From: Comamonas sp. Y33R10-2
GTDB lineage: Bacteria; Pseudomonadota; Gammaproteobacteria; Burkholderiales; Burkholderiaceae_C
NCBI RefSeq assembly: GCF_019355935.1
Contig: NZ_CP079925.1
Location: 3,348,001-3,412,000 of the forward strand
Length of the DNA: 64,000 nucleotides
Direction: 5' to 3'
Shown here: positions 17,397-25,178 of the stretch, one piece after another
Layout: every line of letters starts with the position of its first letter
How positions within the stretch are numbered: the first letter of the stretch is position 1
Translations under genes and position numbers: made by a program
The notes under the pieces: generated by a model
Seen by the model: the letters and a program-made list of their open reading frames with translations, nothing else
Told to the model about the DNA's origin: nothing
The model's database searches: none

Positions 17397-18263
17397 ATGA
17401 CAGATGCTATTCAGTCTCGCATTGCCTTGTTGATCGACGCGGACAATGCGCCCGCAGAGATGATTGATGAAATCCTGACAGAGTTGTCCACCTTCGGCCT
17501 CATCAACATTCGCCGCGCCTATGGCAACTGGACTAAACCGGGCCTGAATGGCTGGCAGAGCAAGCTGCTGGAAAATGCCGTGCGGCCCATGCAGCAGTTC
17601 GATTACTCCAAAGGCAAGAACGCTACCGACATGGCGATGACGGTAGATGCGATGGAGTTGCTCTATACGGAAAAGCCGGACGCCTTCGGCATCGTCTCCT
17701 CCGATGCAGATTTCACTCCACTGGTCATGCATCTGCGCGCCAAGGGCGCTGCCGTCTATGGCTTTGGCGCCGCGCAGACGCCGCGCGCTTTTGTGAACGC
17801 CTGCTCCCGCTTTCTGTACTTTGATGCTTTGCTGGAGCTGGGCGATGGCATCACCAGCCGCAGCGATCGCCGCGATTCCCAAGACGCATTGCAAGAAGCC
17901 GATGCTGCAGCGCGCAAGCCTGCGCAGTCCACCAGCCATGCTATGCCTACAGGCGGTACAGACATTGAGCCACCAGCTTGTGCCAGTTTGCGGGTGCCAT
18001 CACATCTGCTGCGTGAGGACCGGCCACTGATCGCCATGTTGCGCGACGCCATCAAGGCCATGCAAGATGAAACCGGCTGGGCACGCATCAGCGATGTAGG
18101 CACCCATATCGGTAACAAACGCTCTTTTGATGCGCGCAATTACGGCTATGCCTCGCTGACCAAGCTCATGGCCGCAACTCAGGTGTTTGAGTTGCGCGAT
18201 GAAGGCACGGCCCGCGTAGCGGTGCGCGACAAACGGGCGACGGGTGATGAGGTAGCGCATTGA
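17397..18263 (+). CDS. NYN-domain ribonuclease-like protein with C-terminal OST-HTH/LOTUS domain
   Basis: A 288-residue protein of the limkain/LabA-like group. The NYN (PIN-like) domain covers residues 5-150, with the acidic residues D14, D16, D78, D103 and D105 (motifs LLIDADNAP and SSDADFTPL). A variable linker leads to an OST-HTH/LOTUS-type winged helix at about residues 205-285, a domain thought to bind RNA. ATG 17397 is chosen because AAAGGGGAGA precedes it directly. The stop overlaps or abuts the start of the DUF3025 gene, so translation of the two is probably coupled. Target RNA is unknown. Confidence 0.85.
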   Translation: MTDAIQSRIALLIDADNAPAEMIDEILTELSTFGLINIRRAYGNWTKPGLNGWQSKLLENAVRPMQQFDYSKGKNATDMAMTVDAMELLYTEKPDAFGIVSSDADFTPLVMHLRAKGAAVYGFGAAQTPRAFVNACSRFLYFDALLELGDGITSRSDRRDSQDALQEADAAARKPAQSTSHAMPTGGTDIEPPACASLRVPSHLLREDRPLIAMLRDAIKAMQDETGWARISDVGTHIGNKRSFDARNYGYASLTKLMAATQVFELRDEGTARVAVRDKRATGDEVAH

Positions 18264-18268
18264 CCGCT

Positions 18269-19063
18269 GTGGATAACTTGGCTGCTGAGCAGGCAACGGA
18301 TTGGCGTATTGACTGGCAGGCCCCGTGGCTTGCTGCGCTGCGAGAGCTGGGCCAACAGGCGCATGGGCTGGTGCAGGCTGGTGCGACAGTGGCCAGCGGC
18401 TTGCAATATGTGAAGCAGGCGCATGGTTTGCTGCCGGGCTGGCAGTTTGTGGATCAGCAGCAGTTGCCTGTAGGCCAAGCGTATGAGGCCTTTATTTGCA
18501 ACCAGCGCTGCATTCCCACTCGCAACAATTTGCATGACTTCTTTAACGGCTTAATCTGGCTGCATTGGCCTAATCTCAAGCAGCAACTCAATGCACTGCA
18601 GGCGGGCGAGATTGAGAGCCAAGGCGTGGGCGCACAGCGGGGCCGCTTGCGTGACTCGATCACGGTGCTAGATGAAAACGGCGGCTTGCTGCTGGCGCCA
18701 CAGGCCTTGTGCGATGCATTGCGAGAAAAACGTTGGCAGGACTTGTTTGTGCACCAGCGCGAGCTGTGGGCGCAGGCTCAATTCTTGCCCATTGGCCACG
18801 CCTTGCTGGAAAAGCTGGTGCAGCCGCGCAAGGCGATCACGGCGCATGTGATTTGCGTGCCGATGGTGCAAGCACCAGCAATGTGTACGGTGGAGGCCGC
18901 GGATGCGTGGTTGAGCGAGCAGTTGCGCAGCGCATCTTGCAATCTGGTGAATAAACCCTATCTACCCATTCCCGTATTAGGAATCCCGGGCTGGTGCCTG
19001 CAAAACCAGAACTTTTCCTTCTATGATGACTCTTTAGTATTCCGAGCCTCGCGTACCGCATAA
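18269..19063 (+). CDS. DUF3025-family protein
   Basis: About 264 residues that I recognise as a DUF3025 member from the segments ICNQRCIPTRNNLHDFFNGL and WLHWP near the middle and VNKPYLPIPVLGIPGW near the C-terminus. The family has no established function. There is no ATG at the N-terminus: GTG 18269 or TTG 18260, the latter overlapping the preceding stop, are the possible starts. It directly follows the NYN/OST-HTH gene, which hints at a shared role in RNA handling, but that is inference from position only. Confidence 0.8.
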   Translation: MDNLAAEQATDWRIDWQAPWLAALRELGQQAHGLVQAGATVASGLQYVKQAHGLLPGWQFVDQQQLPVGQAYEAFICNQRCIPTRNNLHDFFNGLIWLHWPNLKQQLNALQAGEIESQGVGAQRGRLRDSITVLDENGGLLLAPQALCDALREKRWQDLFVHQRELWAQAQFLPIGHALLEKLVQPRKAITAHVICVPMVQAPAMCTVEAADAWLSEQLRSASCNLVNKPYLPIPVLGIPGWCLQNQNFSFYDDSLVFRASRTA

Positions 19064-19177
19064 GCACCATAACAATCGGTACGGGCAGCAAAAAGCTGGC
19101 TTGATAAGCATTCGCTGCACACAGGCGAAGCATCAAGGGTTTGGGTCATTTTGTCCTCTGTGTGGAGTACATCCTCG

Positions 19178-20050
19178 ATGAAACGTATTGCCTTATTTCT
19201 TTTGACCAACATCGCCGTTGTGGCGGTGCTGGGCATTGTCGCCAGCTTGCTGGGCGTCAACCGCTACATTGGCCCCAATGGCCTCAATATGAGCTCCCTG
19301 CTGGGCTTTGCCTTCATCATGGGCTTTGGTGGCGCGATTATTTCGCTGCTGATCTCCAAGCCCATGGCCAAGTGGACCTCGGGCGTGCAGATCATTAACG
19401 AGCCCCGCAATGCGGATGAGGCTTGGATCGTCAACACCGTGCGCGGCTTTGCGGACAAGGCCGGTATTGGCATGCCTGAGGTGGGTATCTATGAAGGTGA
19501 GCCCAATGCCTTTGCCACGGGTGCTTTCAAGAACTCGGCGCTGGTCGCTGTCTCTACCGGTCTGCTCGAAGGCATGACTCGTGAAGAAGTCGAAGCCGTG
19601 ATTGCTCACGAAGTGGCCCACATCGCCAACGGCGACATGGTCACCATGACGCTGATTCAAGGGGTGATGAACACCTTCGTGGTCTTCTTGTCGCGCCTGA
19701 TTGGCTACGCAGTGGATAGCTTTTTGCGCAAGAACGATGAAAACAGCTCTGGCCCCGGCATTGGCTACATGATCACTACCGTGGTGCTGGACATTTTGTT
19801 TGGCTTTGTCGCCGCCATCATCGTGGCCTGGTTCTCGCGTCAGCGTGAATTCCGTGCCGATTCGGGCGCTGCACAGCTGATGGGTAACCGCCAGCCCATG
19901 ATGAATGCGCTGGCCCGTCTGGGTGGCATGCACCCCGGCGAGCTGCCCAAGAGTGTGGCTGCCATGGGCATTGCCGGTGGTATTGGTCAACTGTTCTCGA
20001 CCCACCCCCCACTTGAAGAGCGTATTGCTGCGCTGCAAAATGCGCGCTAA
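19178..20050 (+). CDS. htpX: Membrane zinc metalloprotease HtpX
   Basis: A 290-residue M48B protease: two N-terminal transmembrane helices (residues 4-25 and 39-60), the zinc site HEVAH at 144-148, two further hydrophobic segments, and the third ligand glutamate in [10 protein letters not shown]. It degrades damaged inner-membrane proteins together with FtsH in organisms studied. ATG 19178 begins the conserved [11 protein letters not shown]; the longer frame from 19151 lacks homologous sequence. It is monocistronic, with a terminator at 20112. Confidence 0.95.
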   Translation: MKRIALFLLTNIAVVAVLGIVASLLGVNRYIGPNGLNMSSLLGFAFIMGFGGAIISLLISKPMAKWTSGVQIINEPRNADEAWIVNTVRGFADKAGIGMPEVGIYEGEPNAFATGAFKNSALVAVSTGLLEGMTREEVEAVIAHEVAHIANGDMVTMTLIQGVMNTFVVFLSRLIGYAVDSFLRKNDENSSGPGIGYMITTVVLDILFGFVAAIIVAWFSRQREFRADSGAAQLMGNRQPMMNALARLGGMHPGELPKSVAAMGIAGGIGQLFSTHPPLEERIAALQNAR

Positions 20051-20111
20051 CCGCAGGTGAATTGCAAGCTGATATGTAAACGGCCCTAGCAGCTCTTTAC
20101 GCAGCCTTCAC

Positions 20112-20143
20112 AAGCCCCTGTCAACAAATGGCAGGGGCTTTTG
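20112..20143 (+). terminator. Terminator after htpX
   Basis: AAGCCCCTG (20112-20120) pairs with CAGGGGCTT (20132-20140) and is followed by a short T-run on the plus strand. Confidence 0.75.
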
Positions 20144-20179
20144 CGTTGTAGATGTAGGCTTGTATCTTTAGGAGTGCTT

Positions 20180-20557
20180 ATGCCTCTTCTGTCTCAAAAT
20201 TCAACCCGCCGCCTGTTGCCCGCCTTGTTGCTGGGTGGGGCTGCGGCCTTGCTTGGCGGCTGTGTGGTAGCTCCGGCTTACCCTGGCTATTCGAGCTATG
20301 GCAACGAGGTCATGGTCGGCGATGTCTATGCGCCAATGGCACCGCCGCCTCTGCGCACTGAAGTGATACCGATTGCACCGTCGCCTGCCTATGTATGGAT
20401 TGGCGGCTCATGGGGCTGGGGCGGTGGCCGCTACAACTGGAACCCCGGTCGCTGGTCTATGCCGCCTCGCCCCGGTTACGGCTGGAATGCCGGTGGCTGG
20501 AATCATGGCCCGCGTGGTTGGCATGGCGGCGGCGGTCGTTGGGGCCCGCGTCGCTAA
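20180..20557 (+). CDS. Small Gly/Trp/Pro-rich lipoprotein with YXWGG/WxP-type repeats
   Basis: A 125-residue protein with a lipoprotein signal peptide (lipobox Leu-Gly-Gly-Cys at about residues 25-28). The mature part is low-complexity, with two or more aromatic repeats of the type Y-x-W-I-G-G-x-W and Y-x-W-x-P-G-x-W (PSPAYVWIGGSW, GRYNWNPGRW), and ends in a Gly/His/Arg/Trp-rich tail. ATG 20180 is chosen for the AGGAG five bases upstream. Members of this repeat family are surface or envelope lipoproteins of unknown role. It converges with the transporter gene that ends at 20559, with only one base between the stops. Confidence 0.75.
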   Translation: MPLLSQNSTRRLLPALLLGGAAALLGGCVVAPAYPGYSSYGNEVMVGDVYAPMAPPPLRTEVIPIAPSPAYVWIGGSWGWGGGRYNWNPGRWSMPPRPGYGWNAGGWNHGPRGWHGGGGRWGPRR

Positions 20558-20558
20558 G

Positions 20559-21110
20559 TCAAGATTGGGGCGCAGCGTTTGCGCGCCCCATCAGTAGGCG
20601 AAATGGCAGCAGCAGGCACACGCCCAAAGCCAGCTTGACACCTAGATCACCCAGTGCCCAAGTCACCCACGGCAGGTCTTCGCCAGCAAAGCCAATGCTC
20701 CAAAAGACTGCGGTATCCAGACAGGCGGCAAGCACCGTGGCAATCAGCGGCGCGCGCCACCAGTGGCTGTGGCGCAGCTTGTCGAACACTGAAATATCCA
20801 GCATCTGCGAGCAGGCAAACGCCAGCCCTGAGGCCGCCGCAATGCGCGGCGGAGCCAGCAGGGCCGAGGCGAGCACTGCGACCGCAAAACCTACCCATGC
20901 CACGCGCTTGGCTTGCGCCGGGCCAAAACGCCGGTTCACCAGCTCGCTGACCAGAAAGGCAAACGGGTAGGTGATGGCCCCCCAAGTCAGCCAGTCATTG
21001 ATGGCGAACTGAACGAGGATGTTAGAGGCCAGCACCACAACGCCCATGGCCGATACCGCCAGCAGCAGGGCTGACTTATCGGGGCGCGGGTAGGCTGTGT
21101 GCAAACTCAT
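20559..21110 (-). CDS. yhhQ: Queuosine precursor transporter (VUT/YhhQ family)
   Basis: A 183-residue membrane protein with about six helices. The segment FLVSELVNRRFGPAQAKR and the charged SGLAFACSQMLDI region are hallmarks of the vitamin-uptake-transporter-like YhhQ family, which imports 7-cyano-7-deazaguanine or related precursors for tRNA queuosine. It lies twelve bases downstream of the COG2509 gene on the same strand and is probably co-transcribed with it. Function is by family; the actual ligand is not proved. Confidence 0.82.
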   Translation of the reverse strand: MSLHTAYPRPDKSALLLAVSAMGVVVLASNILVQFAINDWLTWGAITYPFAFLVSELVNRRFGPAQAKRVAWVGFAVAVLASALLAPPRIAAASGLAFACSQMLDISVFDKLRHSHWWRAPLIATVLAACLDTAVFWSIGFAGEDLPWVTWALGDLGVKLALGVCLLLPFRLLMGRANAAPQS

Positions 21111-21122
21111 TGGCGTGGAGTT

Positions 21123-22907
21123 TTACAAGGCCCCACCGGAGCCACGCGAGCCAGAAGATGGCACCGGTAGACCCAAAATGGCGCAGGCCACGGCCTCACC
21201 CACCTTGATGCCATCCACACCCGCCGACAAAATGCCGCCCGCGTAGCTGGCGCCTTCACCGGCAGGGTACAGACCGCGTGTGTTGTCGCTTTGAAAATCC
21301 GCGCCACGGCCAATTTTGACGGGCGATGAGGTGCGGGTTTCCACACCGGTCAGCACGGCGTCATTCATGTCGTAGCCGTGAATCTTCTTGCCAAAGGCGG
21401 GAAGGGCTTCGCGCATGGCTTCAATCGCGTAGGCGGGTAGGGCTTGGTGTAGGTCGCCCAGATAAATGCCGGGCTTGTACGAGGGCTCCACTGCGCCCAA
21501 CTCTGACGATGGCGTGCCCGCCACAAAGTCGCCCACCAACTGGCCGGGGGCGCTGTAGTCTTGGCCGCCCAGCTCATAGGCTTTGGACTCTAATTGGCGC
21601 TGCAGCACCACGCCAGAAAGAGGGTGGAACTCACCTTTTTTCAGCTTTTCTGCGCCCAAGGTTTTGCCGTCAAACGCCCAAGCAAAGCTTGCTGCGTCTT
21701 GCGGGTAGTCTTCGGGGCTGATGGCGCAGACCATACCTGCATTGGCATTGCGTTCGGCACGCGAGTACTGGCTCATGCCGTTGGTGACCACGCGTCCGGG
21801 CTCGCTGGTCGCCGCCACCACGGTGCCGCCGGGGCACATGCAAAAGCTATAGACCGCACGACCGTTCTTGGCGTGGTGCACCAGCTTGTAATCTGCAGCG
21901 CCCAGCAGCGGGTGACCTGCATCTTTGCCCCAGCGTGCGCGGTCAATCACGCTTTGTGGGTGCTCGATACGGAAGCCGATAGAAAACGGCTTGGCCTCCA
22001 TGGCCACGCCGCGCTCGAAGAAGTTTGTGAAGGTGTCGCGTGCGCTATGGCCTAGCGCCATCACCGCGTGGTGCGTGGGCAGGTAGTAGCTTTCCCCGGT
22101 GACTTGATTGAGTACTTGCAGGCCGGTTAACTGACGCTGGCCATCGACTTCCTCAATCTGCACATCGGTCACGCGCTGCTCAAAGCGGATTTCACCGCCC
22201 AGTCGCACGATTTCATGGCGAATACCTTCCACCAGCTTGACCAGCTTGAAGGTGCCGATGTGGGGGTGGGCGGCGTAGAGAATCTCGGGCGGCGCACCAT
22301 AGGTCACAAACTCGGTCAGTACCTTGCGACCCAGATGGCGCGGATCCTTGATCTGGCTGTAGAGCTTGCCGTCAGAGAACGTACCGGCACCGCCTTCGCC
22401 GTACTGCACATTGGATTCGGGCGTCAGCTCGCGCTTGCGCCACAGACGCCATGTGTCCTTGGTGCGCTGGCGCACCGTCTTTCCGCGCTCGAGCACGATG
22501 GGCTTGAAACCCATCTGAGCCAGCACCAGCGCTGCAAACATGCCGCAGGGGCCAAAGCCCACGACCACGGGGCGATCTGCCATATCAGCAGGCGCTTGAC
22601 CAATGGGCGTCCACCGCATGTCTGGCGTGGGGTTGACGTGGGAGTGGTCCGCAAAGCGCGCCAGCAGCGCGGCTTCCTGGCTTTCATCGGCCAGCGTGAT
22701 GTCGACGATGTAGACGGCCAGAAGCTCAGTCTTGCGTGCATCAAAGCTGCGCTTATGCACTTGCAATGCGGCAATGGCCTTGGCGGGCAAACCCAAGCGC
22801 TCAGCAGCTAAGGCCGTGAGCTTTTCAATGGGTTGAAATTCGGTGTGGTTATCGGGGTGATATTCCACCGCCGACAAAGGGAGTTTGAGTTCTGCGATGC
22901 GGATCAT
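21123..22907 (-). CDS. FAD-dependent oxidoreductase of the COG2509 type
   Basis: A 594-residue flavoprotein. An N-terminal region of about 110 residues (with HKRSFDARK) precedes the dinucleotide-binding motif VVGFGPCGMFAALVLAQMG and the following glutamate in VLERG. Other conserved blocks are QYGEGGAGTFSDGKLYS and MCPGGTVVAA. This family of probable FAD-dependent dehydrogenases is widespread but uncharacterised, so the reaction is unknown. It is the first gene of a minus-strand pair with yhhQ and is divergent from the AT-rich islet beginning at 22908. Confidence 0.85.
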   Translation of the reverse strand: MIRIAELKLPLSAVEYHPDNHTEFQPIEKLTALAAERLGLPAKAIAALQVHKRSFDARKTELLAVYIVDITLADESQEAALLARFADHSHVNPTPDMRWTPIGQAPADMADRPVVVGFGPCGMFAALVLAQMGFKPIVLERGKTVRQRTKDTWRLWRKRELTPESNVQYGEGGAGTFSDGKLYSQIKDPRHLGRKVLTEFVTYGAPPEILYAAHPHIGTFKLVKLVEGIRHEIVRLGGEIRFEQRVTDVQIEEVDGQRQLTGLQVLNQVTGESYYLPTHHAVMALGHSARDTFTNFFERGVAMEAKPFSIGFRIEHPQSVIDRARWGKDAGHPLLGAADYKLVHHAKNGRAVYSFCMCPGGTVVAATSEPGRVVTNGMSQYSRAERNANAGMVCAISPEDYPQDAASFAWAFDGKTLGAEKLKKGEFHPLSGVVLQRQLESKAYELGGQDYSAPGQLVGDFVAGTPSSELGAVEPSYKPGIYLGDLHQALPAYAIEAMREALPAFGKKIHGYDMNDAVLTGVETRTSSPVKIGRGADFQSDNTRGLYPAGEGASYAGGILSAGVDGIKVGEAVACAILGLPVPSSGSRGSGGAL

Positions 22908-22935
22908 GGCTTGTACCTATCAAGCAAACACAGAT

Positions 22936-22960
22936 TATAATCAAATAATTATAAGAGAGG
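22936..22960 (+). promoter_or_regulatory. Probable -10 box and ribosome-binding site of the AT-rich islet gene
   Basis: A perfect TATAAT at 22936-22941 lies in a very AT-rich leader, and GAGAGG at 22955-22960 sits five bases before ATG 22966. A TTGTAC at 22911-22916 is a weak -35 candidate with a long spacer. Confidence 0.45.
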
Positions 22961-22965
22961 GTGTG

Positions 22966-25169
22966 ATGAGGTTAACTGGATTGTTTTTTGCATTGGTGAA
23001 TTTATTCTTTATATTTTTAGAATATATAGTAAAAAGAATTAACGGAGCAGGAGTAGATGAGTCTTTTTTTATTTTTTATTTTCTCAAGCTAAAGGCGCTG
23101 ATGTAACGGGATTTTATAAAGAAATAATAATTTCTATTATTTTTATTGTTGCTGTAGGGGGTATTTTTATTGTTGCGTACAAAAACCTATCAAAATTTCG
23201 CAATCAGTTAATTTTTTTATTTTGTTCTTTGTTTTTTTTGCCGTTAAATGCAGGACTATTGAAAACAGTTAATCATTTTTATTCATTTGATATGAAGAAA
23301 ATTCAATTAAATGTAGATGAGTTCTATGATTTGAAAGATGATAAATTTTCGAAAAACGAAAATTACAAAAATTTGATTTATATATATTTGGAAAGTTTTG
23401 ATAATAAATATTTTAATGAGGATGTTTTTCCAGATCTTCTACCTAAGCTAAAAAATTTAAAGAAAAATGCATTTTCTGCGGAAGATGTTTACATGCCTTG
23501 GGGAACTGGGTGGACTATTGCAGGAATGGTCGCTTCTCAATGCGGAATCCCATTGCAAGTTAGTGGACGATCTGGTAATAGTTTGGGTAAATTGAATGAA
23601 TTTCTACCTAATGCAGAATGTATGGGTGATGTTTTAAAACGTAGCGGATTCCAGAATCATTTTTTTGGGGGGGCAGATCTGGATTTTGCAGGAAAAGGTG
23701 ATTTCTATAAAAATCATGGGTTTGATGATGTTTATGGATTGGCGGAGTTGACAGATCGGTCAAAAGAAAAAAGCTCATGGGGTATTTATGATGATGATTT
23801 ATTTAAAATCATTAAAGAAGACTTTCATTTGATCAAGAGTAAATCACCTTATTCACTTTTTATGCTTAATGTAGATACCCATCATCCTGAAGGGATCGTT
23901 TCTCCTTCATGCAAAGATAAATTTTATAAAGATGGCGGTATTAAAGTTTTGAATGCTGTGCATTGCACAGATGCCATGGTTTCTGAATTAATAGAATTTT
24001 TTAGAGCAAAAGATCCAGATGCAATCATTGTTGTTGCATCTGATCACCTTGCCATGCCAAATGATGCTAAAAAACTTCTCGAGGGTGATGATAGAAGGAA
24101 TACGTTCATGGTGTTGGGAACTGGTATTAATCCAGAAGTGTTTTCCGAAAAAATGACCACCTTCGACGCAGGGGCTACTGTTTTGGGTTTTTTAGGTTTT
24201 GATGTTCCAGGTTTGGGGTGGGGCAGAAATGTAAATAATTCGAGTAGCTTGCTTTCTGAATATAAAAACATTAATTATTTTAATTCTGCAGTCTCTAATA
24301 TGAAGGATTTTCATTTTTCTTTTCAGGGTGATAATGCTTTTAATGGGTTCTTATATGCTGGGGGGGTCGCAAGATTTTCAGGCAGGGAGTTGACTCCTCC
24401 GATTTCAGTCGGTGTTGGTAAAACTGGAGAAATAAATAATTTATTTATTAATGAAAGAGGGCTTGTTATAAATGAGGTTCTGGAAAATTATGAATCTCTC
24501 GATGAGAATGTAATTTTAATAGATGAGTGTAAATTTTTTGGTAAATTGAGTGAAAGAAGAAATTACAAAAATGGATTTTGTTATATTGTGAGTACGAAGG
24601 AAGCTGGGGGTATTTTTGGTTATGCAGATAATGGTGTTGAGGTTGATTTGAATTTTAAGGTGAGCTCTGATAATAAATTTTATTTTTCTCTGTTGGAAAG
24701 TATTGATTCAATTAAATATGGGGAAGCTGTAGTTGAGACTATCAAATCTAATCATTTTTTTGATAAGAAAATAGAAGTTGATGTTAGTGCTGGATTTTTG
24801 TCTCCAAGTTATTTTTTTTATGATGGTGAAAAATATAATTTATCAAGAGGGTTGACATTTTATTACGCTAATTTTTTTGGTCAAATAAAAAAAATTGAAC
24901 ATAAGGATTTTTGCAGTGAAAATGAGAGTTCTGAAGTTGGCGTTGAATTAAATAAAATATTAAATGATGAAGGTTTTTTCTCAGGAAATCTATTTTATTT
25001 TGTGGATGATTCAGCATTTTGTGATCAAATAAAATTTGATGAATATGCCAGTAGACTCCCTTTCCAGTTAAAAGATTTGGCGTTTAGGGAACCAGCCTTT
25101 GGAAGATTTAGAAACGCAAATGAAGAATTTTTTCGAGGTAATGGAAAAGAAAGAATTGTTTTAAAATAA
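22966..25169 (+). pseudogene. OpgB/LTA-synthase-like sulfatase-fold phosphotransferase, frameshifted in a poly-T tract
   Basis: Two frames together make one protein. The first (22966-23106) encodes a start, transmembrane residues and a GVDESFF segment. The second is open from 23061 to 25169 and continues with SQAKGADVTG, further hydrophobic sequence and then a sulfatase-fold domain. The frames switch within 23061-23082, where runs of seven and six T residues lie, and one missing T would explain it. In the long frame (residue 1 at 23229) the metal and nucleophile residues of the family are present: E55 in YLESF, T96 in GTGWTIAGM, H218 in THHPEG, and D272-H273 in SDHLAMP. Such enzymes transfer phosphoglycerol to envelope glycans at the outer face of the inner membrane. 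The last 300 residues are unfamiliar. The gene is far richer in A and T than all its neighbours, which points to transfer. Phase variation, a sequencing error or true decay are all possible. Confidence 0.75.
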
Positions 25170-25178
25170 AAAGACGAT

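Noticed and set aside
19021..19149. Short minus-strand frame with a C-x-x-C-like CSEC sequence divergent from htpX
   Set aside because: About half of it is antisense to the DUF3025 gene end; no family match and no convincing ribosome-binding site.
19193..20038. 281-residue minus-strand frame opposite htpX
   Set aside because: Antisense to a well-conserved protease gene, with shadow composition rich in His and Gln.
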